A stretch of DNA of 64,000 bases from Acanthamoeba sp. SK_2022b (GCA_027943245.1 JANDJZ010000085.1:1-64000); one strand, 5' to 3'. Shown: positions 12,786-24,904, counted from the stretch's first letter. Notes: a model not told the origin generated them from the sequence alone. Numbers and translations are program-made.

Positions 12786-15394
12786 TTATGGCAAAACGAA
12801 GGTGACGTGCTCGCCAGAGGAGCTGCGGCTGCTGCAGCTGCTGCTCGTGCTGCCAACGCTGCTGCGATCCCGGCAGCGCTCCTTGCCCTTCTCGTTCAGA
12901 CACTGGGTCGCCATGTAGGAGTCGCTCTGGGTGAAGAGCACGTGCCGTGGCGATCGGCGTGAGAGCGGCGGTGATGACAGCACCTCGACCAGGTTGACGG
13001 CCGGAATCGACGCTGACGCTGACTGGGGCGGCAGGGACACTGCAGAAGGGCCCTTGCTTCCCTTCCTTCGTGGGGATAGGATCTTGTCGGTGAAGTTGGC
13101 GAGGGCCTTGCGCGGCGAGGTCAGCAACAGGCGCGGCGATGTAGTGTTGCGCCGGTGGCGGGCCTTGTCCTCGCTCTCACACACGGACTGCTGTGCGCCC
13201 GTGGCGGAGCTCGGGGCTAGGGCCGCGAGGGGCAGTTCGGGACACGTACTCCTTCGCTCGCTCTGATACGACAGGCGGAGCTCGCTGAGGACCTTACAGC
13301 TCAGCTTGGGGGAGCTTATCTTGGGCGAATTCCTTGGCGAGGAGGTCCTGGGTGACGAAGTGGACGATGAAGGCGAGGTCTTGGGCGAGGGCGATGCCGT
13401 TGAAGGCGACGTGGGGGAGAGAGGTCCGCCCGGTGAGAGCCTTGCACCCCTGTCCCCATGCCACAGCTGTCGCAGCTTGGCCAGTGGCAGGCGCGGGAGC
13501 AGGGCGCGAAGTGATGACGCGCGGTGCTCCGAGGGCGGCAGGGGCAACGTGCCAAAGGAGGAGGACGGTGACGACGAAGCCGATGATGAAGACGAAACAG
13601 ATGGCGACCATCCCTCCACCATGTACTCGGCTGTGGCGTCGAAGCCCAAGGCGACTGGCGGCTCAACAGGACTTGGCGAAGAGGTTTTGGTGGGAAGCGA
13701 TTGGTCGCTGGTTACGATATCGGTGACGGCAGCAGTATTGGCGGCTTTATCGGCGGCCTCGGTGACGGCGCTGAGCTGCTCGACCACGGCGGCTATGGTT
13801 TCTACGGTTTCCTGCTGCTTGGACCGCTTCTCGAGGCGTGTCCACTCGTGGTCGAGCACCTGGTCAATCGTGTATCGCTTGCCTGCAAACAGTCACGACC
13901 AGTCAGTCTCTTTGGCTCATGCTGTCATGGGAGTCAAGTGGGGGGGGGGCACAGTGTGAAAGCTTACCGACATCGAGGTCGAGCATGTGACTAATGAGCG
14001 ACCTGACATCGCTGCTCAGGTAGGATGCAAAATCGATGGCCCCTCGCACAATTGCAAGCTTGGTGTCCTTCACGCTCTCCCCCTGGAATGGCGTGTAGCC
14101 ACAGACCATCGCGTACAGCACGCAGCCTGTAACAATGGCACACAAACTCAGCCCAGTGTCGTTGGGAGAGGGAGATCACGTCAAGACGCACCCAACGACC
14201 AAATGTCAATCTCGGGGCCGATGTAGGTGGTCTCTTTCAAAATCACCTCGGGTGAGGCATAGTGGAGCGACCCAACGCTGGTCGTGGAAGGCACGTTGTC
14301 GTCGTACAGCATGCCGTACCCGAAGTCGCCAAGGATGGCTCTGCCGCCCGAGATGAAAATATTCTGTGTCATTGGTCGAGGGAAGAACACAACTGCTTGA
14401 GACCGAGGGCGCTTCTTTGGGGAGGTGAGTTTTTGATGCGAACGAATGTTACCTCTGGTTTGATGTCCCTGTGCACGAAGCCGGAACGATGCAAGTGGCG
14501 GACACCTTTGGCCACTTGACGAAAGACCCGGCGCGCATCCTCTTCGGCCAGCCGTTCGCGGGGAGAACCGGATATGAGGGAAAACAGATCGCTATCATGG
14601 GAGGCGAGAAGTCAGCGAGATGTTTCTCAACATATGGCGAAGGAGTGGCAGTACCCGTCAGGCGCATATTCCATGATGATACAGATTTCATGTGGGTTCT
14701 CTACGACCTCTACCAAACTGATAAGATGCTTATGCGAGACCTGACAGAAAACCTCATCAGAACTAAAGGCTCAGCTCGACATGTGCAGGCTCCGCACGCA
14801 CCTGATTCATGATCGAGTACTCTCTCCTGATGCGTTCCAGCTGGTCCGGTCGTAGACGCCCCTTGGGAACGATCTTCACCGCCACTACGTCCCCAGTTCG
14901 ACGATCCTGGTATCCGCCCAAACCAAACAATCCAGGATGGCGCGAAGATGCGTGAGCTGGGGGGGGGTAGAAGATGCGAAAGATATCAATACAGGTGAAT
15001 GTGGCGCACCGAAGCAAGGATAACTTTGCCTGAGGCCCCCTCGCCCAAGCTCTTCTGCGTTACATTGTAATTGCCGTCCAACGATTCTCGCCACTTATCC
15101 TGGTTGTGTGGTCGATAACGCAGCCTGTTGCGGGGAAGCAAGTTAGGTTCACCATCGCCACCAGATAAGAAAAGTAAAGAGGAGGTACTCTTCGGGCAAG
15201 GGTCGAGGAGAGGAGGCGATGACTGGTTTCTCCTTGGGTTGGGCTTGGGTGGAGATAGCTTTGAGATCCAGGGCCAGCTGCGTGGCCAAAAACTCGTTGT
15301 TGTTGTTGTTGTTGGTCTTTGTTGCGACGGTGCTCGTGGAGGTCATTACGCTCACCAAGTCGCCGGTGGCTTGTTGTGTCGGATGTTCATACAT
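12786..15394 (-). CDS. Serine/threonine protein kinase with long Ser/Pro-rich tail
   Basis: Exons from the minus strand give, in order: a poly-Asn N-terminus (KTNNNNNNEF); a glycine-loop exon around LGEGASGKVIL; VVAVKIVPKGRLRP (catalytic Lys); NPHEICIIMEYAPDG (hinge); SGFVHRDIKPE (catalytic loop); RAILGDFGYGMLYDD (DFG); SVGSLHYASPEVILKE (APE as SPE); GPEIDIWSLG then CVLYAMVCGYTPFQGESV; and KRYTIDQVLDHEWTRLEK. The C-terminal exon (12786 to about 13885) adds some 350 residues rich in SP/TP dipeptides (SPSPKTSPSSSTSSPRTSSP), likely disordered and a substrate for proline-directed kinases. The start is taken at the ATG ending at 15394, but an open frame immediately upstream might add an exon. Related to the neighbouring kinase only at family level. 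Confidence 0.85.
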
Positions 15395-15909
15395 CGCCCT
15401 CGTTGAGTAGCCGGTAACCCTCCTGATATTTGCCTCCTCCCGGCGTTCTCCTCAGCAGGTTGTCCAACGTTTCTTCGTGTAGTGGTGTGCGTTGGAAGAA
15501 TCGTGTTACACGTTGGGTGGAGAGGCCTCCCTTCCTCCGCTGCGTGGAAACCGCGGTGCCAAAAGTATCGTACAAGGTAACCGGCTCCGCACAACAGATA
15601 TGGTAGGTTGCAACCTAAACCAGAATTCTGTGCGCTATCACGCAACTACGATGCGGCAGATCGAACTTACCCTATGGTGGCGGTTACTTGGCCGGTTTGG
15701 GACTGGTTTTTGTGCATAAAAGCAGCTCAACCTCTGGTCTATGATTATACTTGGGAGCCATAAGGTTTGCTACGTCCTTTTTGATGTAAATCTAGGCAGA
15801 TCTGCCTATACTCACACCCGCTCTCGTCTATCAGCAGCGGGAATAGGAGTGAGTGCAAGAGCCATCATTGAGCAAGTAGGAAAAATGTTGCGTTCTTTGG
15901 GCATCGGTC
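15395..15909. other. Intergenic, possible 5' exon of the kinase
   Basis: The minus strand from about 15595 to 15390 is open and reads like protein (TQRRKGGLSTQRVTRFFQRT...LLRRTPGGGKYQEGYRLL), but it lacks an ATG in frame and meets a stop at the kinase ATG. It could be an upstream exon or chance. 15600-15909 shows nothing recognisable. Confidence 0.3.
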
Positions 15910-16504
15910 CTAATCGCTGCCAAGTTCACCAATGTAGTACTGCTTGAGCATTCCCGTGGCCTCGTCCGAGTGGCCCACATCGTCGAAGAGCTCGGTCGAA
16001 TCGATACCAGCTCCTTGCTGATGGTTGGGGGTGCAATTGCGGGCGATGTTGCAGGGCACATAGGTGTGAGTGGTTGACCGCGATCTGATGTTACAATTGC
16101 AGTGCACGAATAGGGAAGGAGCACAACACGACCGTGAGTGGGAGAGGGAAGGCTCACCAGTAGCACGTCGCCTCCCGGGTGTTCATCTGGTTCGGCCCGA
16201 GTTCCAAGTTTAGAATGATGGGTAAAAGGACATCAGTGCTTGAGAATCGACACAAAGAGACACCAACGGCAAGACGCAAGCACGCTGCCATGCAGCCGAG
16301 CACGCGAGAGGGAAGATGGCCGCGCACGCACCTACGAAGTTCGTTATGTCGTAGACCTTGCCCTTGTAGATGGTCCACTGTTGCCACGGCACAACACGGA
16401 GTCAACACGGAGGCAACCACAACAAGGGATTGGGGGGGGGCAAGTACGAGGTCCTCCATTTTGTTGTGTTTGGCGACTTCCGATGCGGAGTAGGTTTTTG
16501 ACAT
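15910..16504 (-). CDS. Cytochrome b5, soluble single-domain form
   Basis: Four exons join perfectly: 16504-16448, 16377-16332, 16186-16158, 16017-15910, giving 79 aa. The heme-binding core is present: WTIYKGKVYDITNFVDEHPGG supplies the first axial His in HPGG, and DDVGHSDEATGMLKQYYIGEL supplies the second in GHS. The chain stops at GELGSD, immediately after the heme domain, so there is no C-terminal membrane anchor, unlike microsomal or outer-mitochondrial cytochrome b5. It is probably a soluble electron carrier for desaturases, hydroxylases or reductases. Its start is 176 bp from the divergent RlmN gene. Confidence 0.9.
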
Positions 16505-16680
16505 CTCGCAATTTGATGACGTATGATGGTTTTTAATCAAATTAGTCAAATTTACCCAAGCCGTGGAGAGCAATAACGGGGGAACTTATTTTATTAAAAA
16601 AGAAAATATTATTTCTTTTCAAACAATAATCTGTCTATTTTATTGTTGTTTTTTCCTTGTGCAAAGAAATCACTCCGTTT

Positions 16681-18760
16681 ATGCATACACGCCGCAGCAC
16701 CAAGGCCCTGTTTACAACTGTGCGCCAGCCGGCCGCGGCGCTGGTAGGCCTCCGCCACATCAAATCTGGCTCTCTCCGTGGCTCATCTCTCCACACCTCA
16801 TCTTCTACTGGAAGCGAGTTGGATGAGTCGCCGGTCTTGGCCGGGAGCGGGAAGCGAGAGGGCGCTACACCGTCGGCCTGCCGTGCAGAGGACGGCGGAA
16901 GGAAGAACCTGGTCGGCCTCACCAAGGATGAGCTTAAAGCCGAGCTCCTGGGTTCCCTCGCCCTGCAGCCCTATCGACTCAAGCAGCTCTGGCACTGGAT
17001 GTACTATCGAGGCACGCACCGCGCTTGCATATCTCCTTTCCGCTGCTGCTCACATTGCATCATGCATGTCGCGTGGCGCGTATGGGTGTGCTCGGCCAGG
17101 CGCGCGAAGCTTTGACGAGATGGGGAACATTGCAAAGGGCCTCCGGACAGAGCTTTCCGAACGATACGTGCTGGACTGGGGCGCCATCGTGCGCGATCGC
17201 ATGTCGGCGGACGGCACGCGCAAGTGGCTGCTCGACTTTGGCGGCCAACAGGTAGAAAGTACGCGCTCACAAGTCGCACAGCCAACTCTAGTGATAGCAG
17301 CTTGCACTCACCCACAACCTCACCTCGGTCAGCTGTCTACATCCCCGAGGATGCGCGAGGTACCGTGTGTCTGTCGAGCCAAGTTGGTTGCACGCTGTCC
17401 TGCGCCTTCTGCCACACGGGCACCCAGAAAGTGGTAAGTGGGGCGAGCAGAGACACCCGATGGCCTTGATCTCATATCACGATAGAGACTGATTGCTCTT
17501 CTTGTTGCTCGTGGGCCAGGTGCGCAACCTGAAGGCGTCCGAAATCGTGGGCCAGTTTTTGAACACGCGCATGCAACTCTACGTGCGCGCACCTCGTCAT
17601 CTCCCCTCTTGTTGCTTGTTACTCAATCGCAGCTGCGTTCTTTGCCCACAGGACTTGCCGCCGCAGTCAATCAGGAAGCGTATCGTGTCAAATATCGTCT
17701 TCATGGTGCGTGCTCGTTTCATGCGTGATGGCAGCATTCGCAACGTGTGTAACCATTTATTTTATTTTATTTTATTTTGGCAGGGACAAGGGGAGCCATT
17801 CTACAATTACCGGAACCTGTCGAAGGCGCTGCAAATCCTCATGGACCCAGAAGGTTGCGAGGTAGGCCGCACCCGCAATCGTCACTCCCCTTAACTTGGT
17901 CGTGGGCTCTGAGGCGTTGCTGATGTAATCTGCGCCAGATGTCCAAGCGGCGCATCACGGTTTCAACCTCGGGGGTGGTGCCCATGATCAAGCGATTAGG
18001 CGAAGACTTTCCGGGCATCAGGCTGGCGATCTCCCTCCACGCCCCGACAGACTCTTTGCGGTATTGGCCTCCCCCCGACCGTGGATGTTCTACTTCTCTC
18101 TCTCACTCTGTGGTCGCTCACATCTCGGGGCAGGGATGAGATCGTGCCGATCAACCGCCAGTACAAGATAGCCGAGTTGATGGAGGCATGCCGCCAGTTT
18201 CCCGGTCTCTCGTGGACGCACAAGATCACCTGGGAATACGTCATGCTCAAAGGTAACTCAAGCCCCAGTTCTTCTGTCTTGAAATCTTTGTCATCAACAC
18301 CCGCCCACCCACATACACTTACAACAATTAGGTGTGAACGACTCGCCTGCTGATGCTCGTGAGCTGCTCCGATTAATCAAAGACATCCCTTCGCTGGTCA
18401 ATATCATGTATGTTTTTCTCATGGCTTCTCATCGTCGTTCCTTTCTCGTTATGTTTGCCTTACTCTGGACGTTCTCTCCTCTTCAACAGCCCCTTCAACT
18501 CTTGGCCGGGTACACGGTTCGAGTGTTCGTCGGACGACACGATCCTCGCTTTCCAGAAGATTCTGCACGAAGCCAACATCGACTCGCCCATCCGCTGGCC
18601 CCGCGGGCGAGACATCATGGCCGCCTGCGGACAGCTCCGTACTGCCAGCCAGAAGGCGGGAGCTCTCCCGACGGGTGGCGCCAACAACACCGCGGCTTCC
18701 GCGCCTCGCCCGATATCTTCCACCGAAATGAACAACTTGCTCGCGAGCTTCACAGCTTGA
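16681..18760 (+). CDS. Radical-SAM rRNA/tRNA adenine-C2 methyltransferase, RlmN type, organellar
   Basis: Methylates C2 of an adenosine in large-subunit rRNA (and some tRNAs) by radical SAM chemistry. The N-terminus [20 protein letters not shown] looks like a mitochondrial targeting peptide. Downstream exons give [27 protein letters not shown] (N-terminal RNA-binding helices), [21 protein letters not shown] (the CxxxCxxC 4Fe-4S motif), [78 protein letters not shown] and [19 protein letters not shown], all hallmark RlmN segments. About ten short introns interrupt it. One acceptor (near 17785) is preceded by a TTTTA pentamer run. The tail after [15 protein letters not shown] is Ala/Ser-rich. 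Confidence 0.92.
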
Positions 18761-18999
18761 AAACAACGCAACAACTAAACAAGCACACTACTTATCGCTC
18801 CTCCTCCGCAGATCTACAGCCAATGGCCAAGCGCAGGTTTCTTGGAATCCAAAGAATGGGTCGTTTCATTTTCAGGTCTGCGTGACACCGAGGAGTGTTG
18901 CACGTTGCACCGACGCAAGACGCGCAGTGGAAGTCATTGCCAACGTACCAAAACGAGAAGAAGGAAGAAGGCTACAACATTGAAGTTTGATTCATCGTC

Positions 19000-19875
19000 A
19001 TGTCATTCATCGGTGGAGTCGTACCGTGCGGAGGTTCGACCTTGCCGCAGTTGTTACGCTATTGCATCTTCTTGGAGGACTGACTCGTCACATGCGTGCA
19101 GTTTGTGGGAAGCGGGTCTACGGCGCAGAACGTGCCGACGCTGACGGCCAGACCTACCACAAGTACGTTTGTCTGACCCGCTCGCAAAAGTGCGAGAACG
19201 ACAACACGAACGAAGCGAAGGCTCACTCTCTCTTGCGTTTTCGTGCAGGGCATGCATGCGCTGCGCCGAGTGCCAATGCATCGTCAAGCTCGGAAGCTAT
19301 GCCGTACGTGTCGCTTACCCCCCCCCCCCTCTCCCACTTCTCTTTCCCTCTTTTTCCACCTTCTCTTCTCTCCATTGTGCTTGGGCCTTGAAATTCGCCG
19401 TGTGGTGCAGGCTCTCGGCGGCAAGTTCTACTGCAAGCCCCATTTCAGGCAGCTCTTCGCGCGCAGCGGCAACTACCACGGGTACGCGCACACACGCGCG
19501 TGTGAGTGTGGATGACACACCGGTGACGGGCAACACGCGCTCACGCACGCCCACACACGTGGATCGCAGCGCTTTTGAGGGTCAGGCCGACCCCAAGTCC
19601 AAGTGGCTCAACGCCATGGCCGCGGAGGTGGAGGGCCAGGGTGAGTCGCCATCCCTTCTCTCTCTCTCTCTCTCTCTCGCTCGACTTTGCTGCGCTAACA
19701 CGACGCTCTATTCCGGAACGCGCGCGCACTGCAGGCAAGGAGCTGAGGCGCGTGCAGTCCCACGTCGTCTCCCGTCCTCCGCCGCCCAGCAACACCACCA
19801 GCCTGCTCAGGTGACCCCCCACTAACCGGCCTACGCGCCTCCTCCCATCCACGCAGGGGCTCACACGCCCCTGTC

Positions 19876-19943
<68 letters not shown>

Positions 19944-21130
19944 GCATGTTGCGTCTGACAACAGGGAGGCCGAGGACCAGTTCTCGCCCACGCAGCAGGC
20001 CCGCAAGTCGCTGACTCCAGACGCCGACACGAACTACAACAAGCGCCGGTCCTTCTTTGAAAGGATCGCCTCGGGCCCCGGCACCACGGCCAAGCGCGTC
20101 TTCGGGCGCAGGTATGTTTGTGTGCCCGCTCAGGCCCGACGGGGGGGCGTCGATTGACTTGGGGTTGGGGGGGACTGGCAGTCACTCCAAGGACAACCAC
20201 AAGAAGCACAAGGACGAGGACGAGGCGGCCCACGAGGAGAAGGGAAAGGAGCAGGGCGGCGAAGCGGCCGAGCAGCAGCAGCGACAGAAGCGTGAGGAGG
20301 AGGAGGAGGAGAAGGAGAAGGAGAAGGAGGAGGCCAGGGAGAGGGAGGTGAAGAGGCAGCTGCAGGAGAAGCAGAAGCAAGAAGAGGAGGCGGCCGCGGC
20401 CGAGAAGGCCAAGAGGGAGAGGGAGGAGAGGGCCGAGCGGGAGGAGAGGGAGGCCAGGGAGCAGGTGGAGGAGAAGCGGAGGGAGAAGATCGAGGAGAAG
20501 CGGAGGGAGAGGGAGCAGGCCGAGGCCGAGGCCGAAGCCGAAGCCGCCAGGCGCGCCCGCGAGGAGGCCGCCAGGGCCGAAGAGGAGCAGAGGCTGGCCC
20601 GAGAAAAGAGCGAAAGCGAAGCCGCCGCCGCTGAAAAGGAGAGGAGGGAGCGGGAGGAGGAAAAGGAGCAGGCGGCGGCGGCGGAGAGGCTGCGCGCACA
20701 GCAGAGGGCCGACGAGGAGCGAGAGAGGAGGGAGAGCGAGGCCAAGGCCAAGGCTCAGAAGGAGAGGGAGGAGAGGGAGGAGGCCGAGAGAAAGAGGAGG
20801 CAGCAGCAGGAAGAGGAGGCCAAGGCCAGGAGGGAGAGGGAGGAGGCCGAGAGGAGGGCCCGCGCGGAGGCAGCGGAGGCCAAGAGGAAGGCCGCCGCCG
20901 CCGCGGAACAGGAGGCCAAGGAGGCCCCGCCCACCAACGACCAGGCGTCGAACTCCTTCTCGCGCGTCAAGAACCTCACCATGCGCTTCGCGGAGCAGCA
21001 GAAGGCGGGCAAGGGCGGGAAGGACCTCTCCATTGAAGGCCTCAAGAAGGAGGGCCACTTCAAGTCGATCAGGGACAGATGGCAGTTCGGCGACTTCGCC
21101 ATCCCTTCCTTCAAGAAGAGGGACAACTAA
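19000..21130 (+). CDS. LIM-domain protein with long charged single alpha-helix
   Basis: Eight exons join in frame (19000-19033, 19102-19162, 19249-19303, 19411-19481, 19570-19640, 19735-19810, 19965-20111, 20182-21130), giving 487 aa. The short first exon matters: it supplies the first zinc Cys, so residues 1-18 read MSFIGGVVPCGVCGKRVY. The LIM domain (about 10-65) then contains QTYHKACMRCAECQC, GGKFYCKPHF and LFARSGNYH, all eight ligands. A Ser/Pro linker follows, then about 240 residues of E/K/R-rich heptad-free helix (EEEEEKEKEKEEAREREVK), the composition of ER/K single alpha-helices, and a tail RVKNLTMRFAEQQKAG...FAIPSFKKRDN. LIM proteins of this kind in amoebae associate with actin; here that is inference. 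A 64-bp (TG)n lies in intron 6. Confidence 0.9.
19877..19940. repeat. (TG)n microsatellite in LIM-gene intron
   Basis: A 64-bp tract upstream of the acceptor GACAACAG at 19964. Confidence 0.95.
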
Positions 21131-21219
21131 GAAGAGAGAGAAAGAGAGAAGAGGTGGCTTTTGGCGTGTATGTGTGCTTTGTTTGGTTTAATGAAGAGCA
21201 AATGTAACAACAAGTGATG

Positions 21220-23157
21220 TCACGCGCTGTCCACTGTGTTGTCCCGCATGTGTGCGTCCATTTGGCGCAGCGCCGCGGCCGCCGTAGCCCGTATGCTGAT
21301 CATGTGTTCCTGCAGGTGCGGCCGCCAGTGACACTTGGGATACTCCAGGTTGACTCGCACCAGGCAGCAGCGGCCGCGGCCCTCCTCCTCGCTGGCGCAG
21401 CTCCCGGCCAGCAGCTCCTCCGACTCCAACCGCACAGTCGACACCTGCGCCTCCCCTCGCCAAGTCGCCCCAACAAAAGGAGGGAGGAGGGCAGTCAGCA
21501 CGCCACGAACTGCTAGAGGGTGAGGTGATGTGGGCTATGCACGTTGGTGCCGCAGCCGATCTCGAGCACGACGAGGCGGGCGTCGGGCACGAGGCGCAGG
21601 GTGTCGCGCACGGCCCGCTTCCACACGAGGTACCGCCGCTTCTGCTCCCTGTTCTCGTTTCGCCGTCGGTCGTAGTACATCTGCACGCTGTACGTGTCCC
21701 TCCCGCGCGCCCCCATAACGCGATCAGCGCTGCGTCACGGGCGTGTGGGTGTGGGCTGGCGTGGCGCTCGCGTACGCCGGTCGGGCGTGGGCTCCGCAGC
21801 GGCCGCACTGGGGGAAGTCGGGGAGGGCTCTCATCTGCCGTCGCTCCACCTTGAACACGTAGTCGCCGGGCAGCTTCCACGTTTCATTGGCGCACGGCTT
21901 GCTACACTGCCAGTCGTTCATCGATCTGCGCGTTTTATTGTTCTCGCGATCACTGAGACAAGGGAAGTGGGCACGGGAAAAGGGGTAGTGACGAGCATAC
22001 CCGTGCACCTCGTACACCCGGTTGAAAGGGAAGCCAGCCCGTTGGTGGTGCCCGTCCACCTGTATGCATCACCAATCACTGACCTATTAACTCCAATCCA
22101 GCGGCGTGCGTTTTGCGGAGTGGGCAAGCACGTTGGAGGTGAAGACGAAGAAGGCGTCGGCAGGCTCAAAGGTGGATTGATCCGAAGTTGCTCGGCCGAG
22201 AGGTTGAGTGTCTTCTCTATGATTTTTCTGGTCGTCACAGAACAGGCCACCCATCTCTCCCTCATCGTCATCGTCTCCATCTTCACCGCCCTCGACTTCT
22301 TCAAAGAGGTCGTCATTCTCGTTGATGCGAGCGGCGTGGTGTCGCTGTCGGTCATGCAGAGTGTCGCGGATCCTGCATTGGCCGTAAGGTGGTTCAGCTT
22401 AAAAGGCTCGCTCTTCTCGAGAGAGGGAATGTGCGCGCCTCTTCGCGCGCTCGCTAACAGGGGCGGTGAACAAGCTCTCCGTCCAATGGCGCAGCAGATG
22501 GTAGCCCTGATGCGGCTCCGTGTCTCGGTAATCGTTCCAGCACGCTCCCCAGAAGCCTGACACGAGCATGACCATCAGCTCGGCGCCAAGAAGATGAGGC
22601 GCGGTGATGATCAAAGAAGGGTCGAGGCGTGCCATAGAACACTTCCGGCTCCTCATCCAACCTTCGAGTGTGTAGGGCGCATCAATACAAGCAAGGCTAC
22701 GCTGGGCTTATCTTTAGTGGAGTGAAGAGGAGCATACCACGTGGTACGGCACAGGTGGGCGTAGGTGAGCTGTCGCTGCTTGTAGACTTCGACATCGGCG
22801 ATGTCCCTGTACTGCAGCGAAACACAGTTAGTCCAGCGAAAGACATAAGGAGAAGGACCAACGCGTACCACCGGCAGACCTGACATGCGATTAGTGAGTG
22901 CAAGAAAAGATGAGGGCAAGCCACACATGCAGGCGGTAGCGTATGGAGGCAAGCGTACCGCTGTCGGCCGACATGCCTGCCCCTGTAGCGAGCAACACTG
23001 CACAGACGACCGTAACTAACGCATGATTGGAGCCAACAGAGCGCGAGGAGGAAAATGTACATATGTCAGATTGACGAATCGCCTCCGATGCGCGCCGGCA
23101 CGCTGCGTGCAGGTCCTCGGCCAGCTGCCTCTCCTCTTCCGCGCTCAGCACCTCCAT
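21220..23157 (-). CDS. Sir2-family NAD-dependent deacylase (sirtuin)
   Basis: Starts MEVLSAEEERQLAEDLHAAC. A short splice gives LLLATGAGMSADSG, the Sir2 NAD-binding motif (TGAGxSxxSG), continuing GLPV and YRDIADVEVYKQRQ. Later exons give EPEVFYG / FWGACWNDYRDTEPHQGY, FFVFTSN / VDGHHQRAGFPFNRVYEVHG (TxNVD then catalytic His in the VHG motif), then a CSKPC...CGRCG zinc site, YDRRRNENREQKRRYLVWK, VVLEIGCGTNV and TVRLESEELL. It contains an acidic insertion (EEVEGGEDGDDDEGE) before the NVD motif, not found in core sirtuins. One junction (FYG/FWG) appears to use a GC donor at 22632. Substrate and compartment are unknown. The gene diverges from the RIO kinase with 229 bp between starts. Confidence 0.85.
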
Positions 23158-23386
23158 CTTGTCTTTGTAATTCCTTCATTTCCTGGTCTTTTTCTTTATT
23201 GGAAAAGTGGAAAATAAAAAAAATGGAAAGAATGTTCACGGAGCGGAAAAATCCAGAAAGCGAAGACCTTCACGGAACGGAATGTCAATCCTTTTTGCCG
23301 CTTTTCCGCGCCTATGCTGGTTTCTTGATCTTTGTGAGCTTCCGGCTTCGCCTGCATTTTTTTAAACACACATCAGCAGCTTCGTC

Positions 23387-24840
23387 ATGACTGAGGCCCA
23401 GGTACCGGTCCACGCTTGCAGGGCTTTTTGCGCAAGATGCATTTCTAACTCATCTTTTTTGCATCGGGCGCGTTTGTGACGACGCAGGTAGCCCGTGGAT
23501 TCGTGGTCGGTTCGCAGGCCGCCAGCGAGGAAGATGATTACCAGCTGGCGTTGCGCCTCCAGAGGGAATTCGATGAGCAGGAACGTCTGGCCATGGGCCA
23601 GCAGCACTCGTACGAGGTAAGGGACGACGAAGAGGAGATGGAAGCTGAAGTGGAGCAGACGCGCGAGGATGGGGAGGATGCCTTTGCCCAGCAGCAGGCC
23701 GAACCGGCTGCCCCAACAGACGACACTACCGCGCTCGATGCCGACTTCGCGCTGGCCTTGGCCCTGCAGGCCGAGTTTGCCAAGGCCACCAGCGGCCCCG
23801 CCCCCTCCCCCTACCGCAAGGAGCCCAATGAAAAGGGTACAGCCCGCCCCCACAGCCTTGGTCTCCCTCCTGTGAGCTCCGCTTGCTCCCCCATTCCCTC
23901 ACCCTTCTCCAGTGTCGTTTGTGAGCCGTGCGCACACCGAACACAACAACTGGTCCTATCTGGACGACGACAATTCGGATGAAGAGGACGACGACTACGA
24001 CGACTACGATTCCGACTATCAGGAGCGATACAACAACCCGCACGCGCCTTCCAGCTACAACGGATGTATATGGCGCCACAACACGCGCACACGCACACAC
24101 TTCATGCGCATACACGCGTCGCAGTGTGTTTGATGCAATCAATTGGGGAAGGCGGCATGCGTGTGTGCATGTGGCTAATGGATGGGTGGCTGTGGCCTGT
24201 CACTACAGTGCCCAGTAAGCCGCACCACCAAGCTGGCAAGGACCACAGAAAGCCAGCCAAGGCCATCACCACCAAGCACGACCCCACCATGGCTGCCCTC
24301 GCCAACGCCACCAAGATCGAGCAGGTCAGCTAGAACCTCTCTCCTCTCTCTTGCTTCGTGCGTGCGTGGGCGTGCTGACACGATCGCCCCGATCGCAGTA
24401 TGTGGAGTCTGGCGACGTGAGCGGTGTGCTGGTGGCCAACACTGCCTTCAACTCCCTGAAGAAGGACTCCACCAGACACAACACCGAGGCCAACCGCAAG
24501 CGCAGCAATGCCAAGGATAGGTCGGCCTCCGACTCCGTGCTTGACTCGGCCACGCGCATGTCCCTCTTCAAGGTGTGCACCTATCTTCCACCCATCCCGA
24601 GCCACTCGTGCGCGTGCGCTCATCATGCGAGCGCGGCTCCTCTCTCTCTCTCTCTCTCTCGTGTGCACAGATGCTCAACTCGGGCATGCTGGACGAGCTG
24701 AACGGCGTTGTGAGCTGCGGCAAGGAGGCCCACGTCTATCACTGCGTTGGCGGCGACTTCAAGTATTCCTTTTCCTTACCCTCCTGCGCTCACGCTCGCC
24801 TTGTCTCTAACACACACATACACAACACACACACACACCC

Positions 24841-24904
<64 letters not shown>

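Noticed and set aside
19541..21058. 505-codon minus-strand open frame, Leu/Gly/Pro-rich
   Set aside because: It is the antisense of the E/K/R-rich helix of the LIM protein; the GAG/AAG codon bias removes stops on the opposite strand.
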